DNA of 64,000 bases from Phycisphaeraceae bacterium (lineage in GTDB: Bacteria > Planctomycetota > Phycisphaerae > Phycisphaerales > UBA1924), in contig JAHBXH010000001.1 of the NCBI GenBank assembly GCA_019636555.1, positions 3,444,928 to 3,508,927 on the forward strand, written 5' to 3'. This document shows positions 54,444 through 61,929 of the stretch, piece after piece. Position 1 is the first letter of the stretch; each line of letters starts with the position of its first letter. The notes beneath the pieces are model-generated. The model saw only the letters and a list, made by a program, of their open reading frames with translations. It had not been told where the DNA came from and did not search any database. The translations under genes and the position numbers were made by a program.

Positions 54444-55756
54444 TTCCGATCACCGAGCACCGCCTCGGCCGTGATGAGCCACGCGATCACCATACAGATG
54501 CACGAGCCCGATGCACGCCTCCAAGCCGTGACCGACTCCTGTAGCGATGGAATCGACGGGGGCAGGACCATCCCGAGCCACCAGATCGCCGCGGCGGCGA
54601 TTGCAAGACGCCTCGTTGTTTGACTCTTCCCGGTGATGATCACCGCGCCGATCAGGAACCCGAGGGGCATCGAGTGGACCAGGTGGCGCGAGTTGGTTTG
54701 GGGCGAAAACGCGAGCGCGACGACGATCAGCCCGGTCCATTCCACCAGCAGCAAGGGCCAGCGATCCTGCTCGGCTCTTCCCCATCGGCCGAGCCACATC
54801 GGCTGGTTGTTTCTCCGGTAGACCCACCACGCGGCCAGAAAAGTGACGCCCATGAGCAGTGCCGCGATCGGCAAGCCGAGTTTGGGCTGCCCCATCGAAT
54901 CCGCGGTGCGGACGATCGCGGTCGTGATCGAGATTCCGTATTCGCGGGTGTTCATGACGCGGGCGCGACCCTCTTCGGTCTGCCAGCCGCCGTCCCCCGA
55001 GTGAATGAGCCCCTCGGCGGCGCCGCGCCAGAGATCCGCGTTGGTCCCCCACCCGATAAACGCGGCGGGAATCAGCGCCCAAAAGACGATCCCCGTGATC
55101 AATCCGATGACGTGCTTGGCACGTCCTCGCACACCAAAGTACGGAAGCGCGACGATCGGCAGGTATTTGATGCTAAATCCGAATCCGAGCGCGAGGCCCG
55201 AGAGGAGCCAGTGTCTTCCCAGCCCCCACATTCCGATCACCCAGCACGCGAACATCAGGATGTTCGATTGCTGCATCTTCATGTCGCCGAAGAGCTTGTC
55301 GGCGAGCAGAGCGAGCCCGATGAGCGTGATGAGCGGTGCGGCCTTTGGAACACCGAACTTCGTTGCAACAGTTCGACCGCCGAACCATGCTGCGAACGCG
55401 AGCACGAATGCGTTGGTCACCAGCCAGACCAGACCAGCGCCATCGATGCCGAGTTGCACGAGCGGCATCAGCAACGTCGCAAGCAGCGGCGGATAGATGT
55501 AGCCGAGTTTGCCCGCCGCGAAGACGTCGGTGCCGTTGACCAGCGCCTCCGCCCCGCTGTAGAACTCATAGAAATCGCGGAAGCGCCGATCGATCGGCTC
55601 GTTTCCGTGCATGATTCGATAGCTCGCGATCGTCCCGATGAGGACGATCGTGAAGCTGCCCGCATATGCCGCGCTGCGCACTCCGAGACTCGCCCACCAT
55701 GGCGATCTGTCGATGCGCTCAACCGGCGGATTCGGAGAATCGGCAACGGTCATCAC
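54335..55756 (-). CDS. GT87 (DUF2029)-family polyprenol-phosphate-mannose-type glycosyltransferase
   Basis: 473 residues from the ATG at 55756. GT-C membrane enzyme with about 10-11 helices. The first periplasmic loop carries the typical acidic motif DRRFRDFYEFYSGAEALVNG, followed by AGKLGYIYPPLLATLLMPL, the DUF2029 signature. Such enzymes add mannose or another hexose from a polyprenyl-phosphate donor. The last ~36 residues are encoded antisense to the end of the ABC permease gene, a 109-bp overlap. The start overlaps the FKBP gene stop (ATGA), so it is coupled to it. Confidence 0.8.
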   Translation of the reverse strand: MMTVADSPNPPVERIDRSPWWASLGVRSAAYAGSFTIVLIGTIASYRIMHGNEPIDRRFRDFYEFYSGAEALVNGTDVFAAGKLGYIYPPLLATLLMPLVQLGIDGAGLVWLVTNAFVLAFAAWFGGRTVATKFGVPKAAPLITLIGLALLADKLFGDMKMQQSNILMFACWVIGMWGLGRHWLLSGLALGFGFSIKYLPIVALPYFGVRGRAKHVIGLITGIVFWALIPAAFIGWGTNADLWRGAAEGLIHSGDGGWQTEEGRARVMNTREYGISITTAIVRTADSMGQPKLGLPIAALLMGVTFLAAWWVYRRNNQPMWLGRWGRAEQDRWPLLLVEWTGLIVVALAFSPQTNSRHLVHSMPLGFLIGAVIITGKSQTTRRLAIAAAAIWWLGMVLPPSIPSLQESVTAWRRASGSCICMVIAWLITAEAVLGDRNQTRKIEPSFLPSSTDAEKSVIVSSAIPQTPIALAM

Positions 55757-56085
55757 TGAAGATCGACGAGTTCGATTTCAAAGACCAGATCGGCCTTGGG
55801 AGGAATGTCCGGCGGAGCACCGGCAGCGCCGTAGGCAAGCGCCCACGGGATCGTGAGTTTGCGCTTGCCGCCGATCTTCATGCCCGGGATTCCTTCCTGC
55901 CAACCCTGGATGAGATCTTCGAGCGGGAACTCGATCGGATTGCCGCCCTTGGTCGAGTCGAAGACTTTGCCGCTGGACTTGAGCGTGCCGTGATAATGGA
56001 CGGTGACGATCGAATCGATGGTCGCTTCATCACCCTTTCCTAGGGTGATTTCCTCAATCTCGACGCCGCCGGGCGTAGTGGGCAT
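55753..56085 (-). CDS. FKBP-type peptidyl-prolyl isomerase (cytoplasmic)
   Basis: 110 residues, a minimal FKBP domain without signal peptide: VTVHYHGTL..GKVFDST (active-site strand), FPLEDLIQGWQEGIPGMKIGG, KRKLTIPWALAYGAAGAPPDIPPKADLVFEIELVDL. Conserved Trp in IQGWQ and Ile/Tyr of the active site are present. Catalyses prolyl cis-trans isomerisation. Second of two FKBP genes and overlapping the start of the GT87 gene by four bases. Confidence 0.93.
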   Translation of the reverse strand: MPTTPGGVEIEEITLGKGDEATIDSIVTVHYHGTLKSSGKVFDSTKGGNPIEFPLEDLIQGWQEGIPGMKIGGKRKLTIPWALAYGAAGAPPDIPPKADLVFEIELVDLQ

Positions 56086-56094
56086 GGCTGTTCC

Positions 56095-56895
56095 TTACTT
56101 GGAAGGCTCGACGACCTGAATCAGCTCGATGATGAAGACAAGGTCGCTCTTTGGCGGAATAACAGGGGGCTTTCCGGTCTCACCGTATGCGAGCTGATAG
56201 GGGATGATCAGCCGCCGAATCCCCCCCGGTTTCATACCCGGAACGCCTTGCTGCCAACCCTTGATGAGTTTGTTGAGCGGAAACGTCGCGGGCTGCTTGC
56301 CGCGGGTGGTGTCGACCAACGTGCCGCCATCTTTCAAGGTGCCGTGGTAGTTGATCGTCACGATCGCGCCGGCCTTGACAGGTTCACCTTCGCCCAGCTT
56401 GAGCTCCTCGATGACAAGGCCATTGTCATTGGTCTTGGTCGAAATCTCGGTTGCGTTGTCGCAATTCAGAAAAGTGACTTGCGGCTTGGGCTCTGCCTTC
56501 GGTTCACCTTCAGCCTTGACCGTCGGCTTGGCGCTTGTCGGGGTCTCGGCAGCGGTTTTCGTTGACGCGGGCGCTTCAGGCGTTGCTCCGCTCATTGGCG
56601 CTTCGTTCGCGGCGACATCCTGCTGCGCCGGAGAAGGAGGTGGCGCTTCCGCCATCTGGCGATTCGCGGCTTCGCCGGCGGCGGTCTCCATTTTCGCTTC
56701 GTTCGAGCGTTCCTGTTGGGGCTGATTCGCCGCCGCCATCTGCTCCTGCACGTGCGAACCGTCACCCTCGGATGGGCGATTCTCAGGAGTGACCGCGCTG
56801 CCGTCGGACTTGCAACCCGCAAGACCGAAACCGGACACGGCGGCGAGAGAGATGGAGAGGAAAGTTGCCGCGCTATGTGCTCGCCGAGTTTGCAT
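56095..56895 (-). CDS. Lipoprotein FKBP-type peptidyl-prolyl isomerase
   Basis: 266 residues. Signal peptide with lipobox LAGC (Cys28). A long Ala/Glu/Pro-rich linker (about 30-150) precedes an FKBP domain (VTINYHGTLKDGGTLVDTTRG, FPLNKLIKGWQQGVPGMKPGG, IPPKSDLVFIIELIQVV). The first stretch of the linker, VTPENRPSEGDGSHVQEQMA, recurs in the small lipoprotein encoded just upstream. The domain folds envelope proteins. It precedes the cytoplasmic FKBP gene by nine bases. Confidence 0.9.
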   Translation of the reverse strand: MQTRRAHSAATFLSISLAAVSGFGLAGCKSDGSAVTPENRPSEGDGSHVQEQMAAANQPQQERSNEAKMETAAGEAANRQMAEAPPPSPAQQDVAANEAPMSGATPEAPASTKTAAETPTSAKPTVKAEGEPKAEPKPQVTFLNCDNATEISTKTNDNGLVIEELKLGEGEPVKAGAIVTINYHGTLKDGGTLVDTTRGKQPATFPLNKLIKGWQQGVPGMKPGGIRRLIIPYQLAYGETGKPPVIPPKSDLVFIIELIQVVEPSK

Positions 56896-56978
56896 GAAAA
56901 GCTCCCGTGGAATCCCACGATGCTATCCGGTTCGCTGAAGCGAACCGAGAAGTCGTTGTCATGGTGAAGACGGAGCGT

Positions 56979-57173
56979 TTACTGCCCCTGACTCTCCGCC
57001 ATTTGCTCCTGCACCGCCCATCCTTCGCCCTCGGACGGTCGATCGGTCGGCGTGACTTCGCTCTGCCCCGCGCCGCTGCAGCCGGCGAGTGAAATCAGAC
57101 CGATCGCAACGGCGCCGCTGAGCATCATCAGGCGGACTACACCCCGGGAATCTTGACGCATCTGGGTATTCAT
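56979..57173 (-). CDS. Small lipoprotein sharing a motif with the FKBP lipoprotein
   Basis: 64 residues from the ATG at 57173. Lipobox LAGC (Cys32) in SLAGCSG. The rest is short and hydrophilic: VTPTDRPSEGEGWAVQEQMAES. This matches VTPENRPSEGDGSHVQEQMA at the start of the linker of the neighbouring FKBP lipoprotein, so the two are partial paralogues. Same strand, 83 bp upstream of the FKBP lipoprotein. Function unknown; a tethering or interaction peptide is possible. Confidence 0.7.
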   Translation of the reverse strand: MNTQMRQDSRGVVRLMMLSGAVAIGLISLAGCSGAGQSEVTPTDRPSEGEGWAVQEQMAESQGQ

Positions 57174-57344
57174 AACTGTCTCCGGAAGACTCGCCGGATC
57201 CTACCAGTTTTTTCGGGCCCTTCCCGCTACAGGCGGTACAGGTTCCAAGGGCGGCAGCGCAAGCCCGAGTTTCCGGCAAAGTTGACCATGGCACGGTCCG
57301 AAGAAGGTGCGATACGGCGCCACCGGGTGCCGGAGGGGAGCCTC

Positions 57345-57857
57345 ATGCATCGACTGGTCAACTTCGTTGCGGCGATCACGCTCTTGCTGGGCGTGATGGT
57401 CGTCGGTGGCTGGCAGTACGAGCGCGTGGTCTCGGGCGGGAAGGAGAGCACGCTCCGCGCGGCGGCGATCCAACTCAAGCGCGAGGTGGACCGTCGCGCC
57501 GCGATGGTCGAAACCGCAAAGAGTCCCGAAGGCTGGCCAAAGAAAATCGACCCGGAATGGTTCGGCGACGATCCGCCTCGCAACACGTGGATCGAAGGCA
57601 CGCGACCGTGGATCGAGATCGCTTCGGCCGATCAGTTGTATCTGCAGGACCCGGTCGTTCGGGCGGTCGACTCGCGCGTGGGCGCGGACCTTGCGGAATT
57701 CTGGTACAACCCGGCGAACGGCAATGTCCGCGCGCGCGTGCCGGCGGGCGCGAGCGATCGAGAAACGCTCGCGCAGTACAACCGCGTCAACACAACATCA
57801 CTCGACTCTCTCTTCGAGGCGCCGAAGTGGCGCAGTGCGCGCGCAAACGACAGGTGA
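57345..57857 (+). CDS. Membrane-anchored protein of unknown function
   Basis: 170 residues from the ATG at 57345, with GGAGGGGAG at 57332-57340. One N-terminal hydrophobic helix (LVNFVAAITLLLGVMVVGGW), followed by an amphipathic helix (STLRAAAIQLKREVDRRAAMVETAK) and a globular domain with RPWIEIASADQLYLQDPVV. The overall design recalls type IV pilin-like or secretion-linked proteins, but there is no GFxxxE prepilin site. Divergent from the small lipoprotein gene. Confidence 0.65.
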   Translation: MHRLVNFVAAITLLLGVMVVGGWQYERVVSGGKESTLRAAAIQLKREVDRRAAMVETAKSPEGWPKKIDPEWFGDDPPRNTWIEGTRPWIEIASADQLYLQDPVVRAVDSRVGADLAEFWYNPANGNVRARVPAGASDRETLAQYNRVNTTSLDSLFEAPKWRSARANDR

Positions 57858-58029
57858 GCGCTGTCGCGCGCTGCGCGCTATGTGGAAAACTTTCCGCCAC
57901 TTGAGATTTTGACTTGCACTCTCAAGAGAAAGTTGTCACACTTCCGATAATTCAACGTGCGTCCGCTCGGACCTGTCGCGTATCCGAACGGTCAAGGCGC
58001 ACGAACTCATGTTTGAGGAGACCTCTTTC

Positions 58030-58083
58030 ATGGCCAAGAAGAAAGCAAAGAAGAAGGGCAAGAAGAAATCTAAGCGGCGCTAA
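58030..58083 (+). CDS. Lys/Arg-rich 17-residue microprotein
   Basis: ATG at 58030 with GAGGAG (58015-58020) nine bases upstream reads MAKKKAKKKGKKKSKRR and stops with TAA. Thirteen of 17 residues are Lys or Arg, in repeats of K-K-K. An in-frame ATG at 58009 would give 24 residues (MFEETSF in front) but has no ribosome binding site. Such a peptide could bind DNA, RNA or ribosomes. It lies alone between the membrane-anchored unknown gene and the gene at 58324. Too short for any homology claim; the evidence is start signal plus composition. Confidence 0.55.
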   Translation: MAKKKAKKKGKKKSKRR

Positions 58084-58323
58084 CGCGCTGTTGGGACCGA
58101 ATCCTCCCAGGCGAGAGGAATTCGGGAGGCCCGCGGTGGTCCCTGCCAAATAGCCGCGGCGCACATCCCTCTCGCAATCCCCTATCTGCACTCGCGGATG
58201 GGTGGGCCGGCTAATCCGGCAAATCGTTCCGATCCGAATTCAAAATTTCGCGACCGTTTGCGGGGCCGCCGTGCGGCCCCGCTGGCGTTTTGGGCCTGAT
58301 TTGCAGCCGGATTTGCAATTGTC

Positions 58324-58968
58324 ATGACAGGAACCGATGATGCAATGGTGAACACAGAAATGATTGAAGCGAGTTCGCCCGATGATCCGGCGCGCTTCTT
58401 GCGTCGCCACTTTTCGGGCACGATTCTTTCTGATGAAGTGGTGCTTCGGAGAAATTTTGTCATCGATCCGCGCTCGGGCGAAATCGTCGCGTCGCTGCCG
58501 CCGAACGTCGAAGAAGCGCAGTCGGTCGTACTGCACGTGCCGGACGAGGCCGACGGAGCGCTGCAACTGCTCGTCGAGTGCCGCGCGCTCGACGCGGCTC
58601 GCGACGGCGCGTGCGATCGTCTGCTGATCTATCACGGGCGGTCGGAGGGCGCCAAATTCGTCGGGCTGACCCCGGTCGATGGCAAATTGAACAAAAAATC
58701 ATTCCAAATCGAAAAAAAATTTGCATCAAACCCTCTCTGGGCGGACGAGCCCCGGATCTGTCGTGTTCTGAACTCGGACTCGGGCGCTTTGAGAACGCTC
58801 GTCAAGGATCTGAGCGGGCGTGAAGTCATCGAGCCGAAAGCGGTCGGGGTGGACGACATAGGTCTTGATGTGCGGACCCGCACCGGCTTGGTGCGGGTGG
58901 AGTTTGAACGCCGTCTCGCTTGCGAACGGGCCGCGGCAACAATCGAATCATGGCTGAGCCGGCACTGA
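58324..58968 (+). CDS. Protein of unknown function
   Basis: 214 residues from the ATG at 58324; an ATG at 58345 is also possible and neither has a good ribosome binding site. No signal peptide or membrane helix. The first 140 residues look beta-rich (VVLRRNFVIDPRSGEIVASLPP, SVVLHVPDEADGALQLLVEC, DRLLIYHGRSEG). The C-terminus ends DIGLDVRTRTGLVRVEFERRLACERAAA. Resembles the flavin- or heme-binding split-barrel type, but this is a guess. It overlaps the following amidohydrolase gene by 19 bp. Confidence 0.6.
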   Translation: MTGTDDAMVNTEMIEASSPDDPARFLRRHFSGTILSDEVVLRRNFVIDPRSGEIVASLPPNVEEAQSVVLHVPDEADGALQLLVECRALDAARDGACDRLLIYHGRSEGAKFVGLTPVDGKLNKKSFQIEKKFASNPLWADEPRICRVLNSDSGALRTLVKDLSGREVIEPKAVGVDDIGLDVRTRTGLVRVEFERRLACERAAATIESWLSRH

Positions 58969-60272
58969 ATACCCCTCCGGGCGCGCTGCGCGAAGCCCAT
59001 GCGCACATTCCGTGGCTCGGACGGGCCCTCGACATGCTCTCGCTGGAAGGATGCGCGAGTGCCGCGGAAGCGCTCGACCGGATCGGGCGAAGGGTTCATG
59101 CCCTTCCTTCCGGCGCGTGGCTGCAGGCACACTCCGCAAGAACCGCGGCATGGCAAGAGGGCGCTTGGTTCGAGAGGAACGCGCTGGATTGCATCACCGG
59201 CACGATCCCGACGCTCATCATGTCGTTCGATCACCACGCGGTCTTTGCGAACTCCGCGGCCCTCAAAAAAGCCGGGATTCACCGCGGGATCTCCGATCCC
59301 GCAGGGGGAATCATCGAACGAAACCGAGAAAGCGAACCGACCGGACTGCTTCTCGAGAGCGTGGCTTTCTCGACTTGGGCGCTGGCACCGGAGCCGCCGG
59401 AGTCTTCGCGGCCGGAGCTCATTGATCGCGCTCTCGATCACCTTGCCGCGCTCGGCTTCGTCGAAGTTCATGATTTGTTCAGCCCTGCATGGCTCGGGCC
59501 GACGATCGCGGCGCTGAATGCACGGCGCGACGGGGAGATGCGGGTGGGTTTGTATGTGCCGCTGGAGGAGGTAGAAAGCGCGGCACGCGGGCGCGCTTCG
59601 TGGGAGTCGGAGCGAGTACGGCTGCTGGGTGGAAAGATCTTCACCGATGGAACGCTCAATAGCAGAACCGCCTGGGTGCTCGAACCATTCTCGGATGCAC
59701 CGTCCGAGCTTGCGCACGGCAAGCCGCTGATGGATGCGCGCGCGATCTCCGAATCGATCGCCCGATGCCGCGCTTCGGGTTTGGGGATCGCAATGCACGC
59801 CATCGGTGACGGTGCGGTTCGCGCCTGTTTGGATGGCATCCAGCGTTGGAAAGGTGATCAGCGCGAAAAAGACCATCCGGCGATCCGCGTGGAGCACTGC
59901 GAAATCGTCGATGAGCGCGACGTCCCGCGCTTCGCGGAACTCGGTGCGATCGCCAGCGTGCAACCTTGCCATTTGCTCGCGGACATTGAGGCGCTTCGCG
60001 CCGGTCTCGGCCACCGACTCGACCGAGTTATGCCTTGGCGCGAGCTCATCGATGCGGGACTGGAACCGGGTCGAACGCTTCTGTTTGGAAGCGATGTGCC
60101 CGTGGTGCGAGCGAACCCTCAAGACAGTGTCCGGGCCGCAACGGAGCGCCGAAGGAACACACTTGAGAGCGCGATCGCGCCCGAACAGGCGATTCCCGCA
60201 ACGCTGGCATGGGAGTGCTTCCGTCCGACGACCGCAGGCGCAGCAATTAGATTGCCGTTCACCGTGGAATAA
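58950..60272 (+). CDS. Amidohydrolase family 3 (YtcJ-like) metal-dependent hydrolase
   Basis: 440 residues from the ATG at 58950. TIM-barrel hydrolase of the amidohydrolase_3 group: a first motif EAHAHIPWLG (normally DSHxH), LIMSFDHHAVFANSAALKKAGI, VRLLGGKIFTDGTLNSRTAWVLEPF with the metal-bridging Lys, AMHAIGDGAVRACLDG, VEHCEIV and LLFGSDVPVV. The family is usually 520-560 residues with a beta-sandwich domain from both ends; here the N-terminal strands are missing and the C-terminus is short. Deacylates or deaminates an unknown amide or urea. Overlaps the upstream gene by 19 bp. Confidence 0.82.
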   Translation: MAEPALNTPPGALREAHAHIPWLGRALDMLSLEGCASAAEALDRIGRRVHALPSGAWLQAHSARTAAWQEGAWFERNALDCITGTIPTLIMSFDHHAVFANSAALKKAGIHRGISDPAGGIIERNRESEPTGLLLESVAFSTWALAPEPPESSRPELIDRALDHLAALGFVEVHDLFSPAWLGPTIAALNARRDGEMRVGLYVPLEEVESAARGRASWESERVRLLGGKIFTDGTLNSRTAWVLEPFSDAPSELAHGKPLMDARAISESIARCRASGLGIAMHAIGDGAVRACLDGIQRWKGDQREKDHPAIRVEHCEIVDERDVPRFAELGAIASVQPCHLLADIEALRAGLGHRLDRVMPWRELIDAGLEPGRTLLFGSDVPVVRANPQDSVRAATERRRNTLESAIAPEQAIPATLAWECFRPTTAGAAIRLPFTVE

Positions 60273-60446
60273 GAAAGGCCCTTGCAAATCCTTACACGAT
60301 CCGAACATTCAAGGTCTTGTGGATTTTGCTTGCGTTCGGGCGAACCCAAGCGTTACTCTGTGGCCAAGAGACAAGAGGTTGGGTGGACTCGGGCGGCAGT
60401 TTTCCGCAGTTGCCGCCGATTGCCTGAGTTCAGTCAATCAGGGAGA

Positions 60447-60464
60447 CGTACGCGCGGGCGTACG
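60447..60464 (+). promoter_or_regulatory. Hairpin just upstream of the ribosome binding site of the 37-residue gene
   Basis: CGTACGC (60447-60453) and GCGTACG (60458-60464) form a seven-pair stem with a GCGG loop, directly in front of the AAGGGAGG at 60465-60472. It could modulate translation of the small gene. Confidence 0.5.
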
Positions 60465-60481
60465 AAGGGAGGAACCACGTC

Positions 60482-60595
60482 ATGTTGCGCGCATTGATCG
60501 GTGAGATTCGCCGATATTTGCTCAGAACATTCGGCGGACCCATGCCGCAAGCAGTCGCGCGCCCGGTGGGGTTTCGGCTTCGCAACCGCATATAA
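60482..60595 (+). CDS. Basic 37-residue small protein
   Basis: The ATG at 60482 has a strong AAGGGAGG (60465-60472) nine bases upstream. The frame runs MLRALIGEIRRYLLRTFGG to GFRLRNRI and stops with TAA at 60593-60595. Seven Arg and no Lys give a strongly basic amphipathic helix at the N-terminus. A stem-loop terminator (60622-60657) follows 27 bp later. The unit of hairpin, ribosome binding site, tiny frame and terminator looks like a real gene. No function can be named. Confidence 0.6.
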   Translation: MLRALIGEIRRYLLRTFGGPMPQAVARPVGFRLRNRI

Positions 60596-60621
60596 AGGGG
60601 CGCCAACGCGCCTCTGACCTG

Positions 60622-60657
60622 GCGTGGGCCGCAGTCATTGCGGCCCACGCTATTTTT
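60622..60657 (+). terminator. Rho-independent terminator after the 37-residue gene
   Basis: Twelve-pair stem GCGTGGGCCGCA (60622-60633) / TGCGGCCCACGC (60639-60650) around GTCAT, followed by TATTTTT. Confidence 0.85.
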
Positions 60658-60753
60658 GGCGACAATCGACCGAGCACATGGTGAGCCGGATTCGTACTTC
60701 ATTCTGGATACAGTGCCGTGCCCTGAAGGACTCGATTCCGCACGGAGAGGCCT

Positions 60754-61737
60754 ATGCGCCAGGAAATCCGCTACAACAACATCATCGATTCCGACGAAGC
60801 GCGTCAGGCCCAGGCATGGGCGGATAGAGCGCCCGAGCAACACCATCAGGACATCGACGCCGACAAGTTTTACATCACTCAGCACTACACGAAGTACACG
60901 CGCCAGGATCATGAGGTGTGGCGCGATCTCTTTGACCGGCGCTGGGATGTGCTCGAACGCCAAGTGAGCAACCAGTTCATCGACGGCATGAAGATCCTGC
61001 GGCTGACGCGCGATCGGCTCCCGCTGCTCGACGATCTTGTGCTGGACCGCGACATCGAGATCGCGGGAGGGGCGAAACTCCCGAAGGGCACGAAGCTGGA
61101 CGGGATCAACAAATTTCTGCGGGCTCAATCGAACTGGGCGTCGTACGGCGTTCCGGGGTATCTGCCGGCAAAGGCCTTTTTCGCCTGCCTGGCGCAGCGG
61201 GAGTTTCCGACGACGGTGCTCATCCGCCCGCGCGAGGTGATGGATTACTTGCCGGAACCCGACATTTTCCATGATGTGTTCGGGCACGTCCCGCTGCATG
61301 CGCTGCGTGTTTTCGCGGACTTCCTTCAGACGTACGGAAAGGCGTCGCTGCTCTGCGAGGACGAAGAGCACATCAAACGCCTCGGCCGGCTCTTCTGGTT
61401 CACGGTTGAGTTTGGACTCATCAAGGAGGGCGGCCAGGTCAAGATCTATGGCAGCGGTCTGGTGAGCAGCCACGCAGAGAGCGAGTACGCGCTGAAGGGC
61501 GCGTGGGAAAAGAAGGGTCAGAGCGCGGCTGACTGCATCGAACGCCCCGTCGCCGAATGGCGGCCGTTCGACATGGAACGCGTGTGCAACACCGACTTCG
61601 AGATTGACCACTTCCAGCCGATCTATTACGTCCTCGAGAGCTTCGAGCAGCTTCGTGATTCGATGAACCGTTACGCGGAGCAGGTGCTGGGCGCACGCTG
61701 GAAGACTTCCGTAGCGACTGTTTCGGCTGGTCGTTGA
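60754..61737 (+). CDS. phhA: Phenylalanine-4-hydroxylase
   Basis: 327 residues from the ATG at 60754 (GGAGAGG upstream). Non-haem iron hydroxylase converting phenylalanine to tyrosine with a pterin cofactor. Iron ligands His173 and His178 in DIFHDVFGHVP and Glu219 in WFTVEFGLI. KIYGSGLVSSHAESEYAL follows. It is longer than some bacterial enzymes (about 260-300) because of an N-terminal helical extension (DSDEARQAQAWADRAPEQHHQ). Monocistronic; ends near an inverted repeat at 61785-61803. Confidence 0.93.
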   Translation: MRQEIRYNNIIDSDEARQAQAWADRAPEQHHQDIDADKFYITQHYTKYTRQDHEVWRDLFDRRWDVLERQVSNQFIDGMKILRLTRDRLPLLDDLVLDRDIEIAGGAKLPKGTKLDGINKFLRAQSNWASYGVPGYLPAKAFFACLAQREFPTTVLIRPREVMDYLPEPDIFHDVFGHVPLHALRVFADFLQTYGKASLLCEDEEHIKRLGRLFWFTVEFGLIKEGGQVKIYGSGLVSSHAESEYALKGAWEKKGQSAADCIERPVAEWRPFDMERVCNTDFEIDHFQPIYYVLESFEQLRDSMNRYAEQVLGARWKTSVATVSAGR

Positions 61738-61784
61738 ATTCTCGCACTCGGTCACCCCGGGAGGCGGGAGGTATTCAACCCTCC

Positions 61785-61825
61785 TTGCGAGTGTAACTCG
61801 CAAAAGGCTCTAGCGCACAAGCGCT
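61785..61825. repeat. Two inverted repeats between phhA and the porin-like gene
   Basis: TTGCGAGT / ACTCGCAA with loop GTA (61785-61803) and AGCGC / GCGCT with loop ACAA (61812-61825). Neither is followed by a T-run, so they are weak terminators at best. Confidence 0.5.
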
Positions 61826-61892
61826 CGGCGTGATCGCTTTGATTTGGCCGCGCCGGATGCAAACGGACGTCGTTTCGTTCGTCCAACTTAAA

Positions 61893-61924
61893 AGTTTGAC
61901 TCATCAAACTCATCTCCGTAGTAT
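61893..61924 (+). promoter_or_regulatory. Promoter with overlapping palindromic operator upstream of the porin-Nramp genes
   Basis: TTGACT (61896-61901) and TAGTAT (61919-61924) are spaced by exactly 17 bp. A perfect palindrome AGTTTGACTCATCAAACT (61893-61910; seven-base arms, four-base centre) covers the -35 element and half the spacer. The spacing fits a site where a metal-responsive repressor of the DtxR/MntR or Fur kind would block RNA polymerase. The regulator itself is not in the window. Confidence 0.55.
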
Positions 61925-61929
61925 TTGAC

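Noticed and set aside
58632..60308. Minus-strand open frame of 558 codons opposite the amidohydrolase
   Set aside because: Low-complexity Arg-rich shadow of a recognised enzyme.
60430..61803. Minus-strand open frame of 457 codons opposite phhA and the 37-residue gene
   Set aside because: Antisense to phenylalanine hydroxylase; no domain or start signal.
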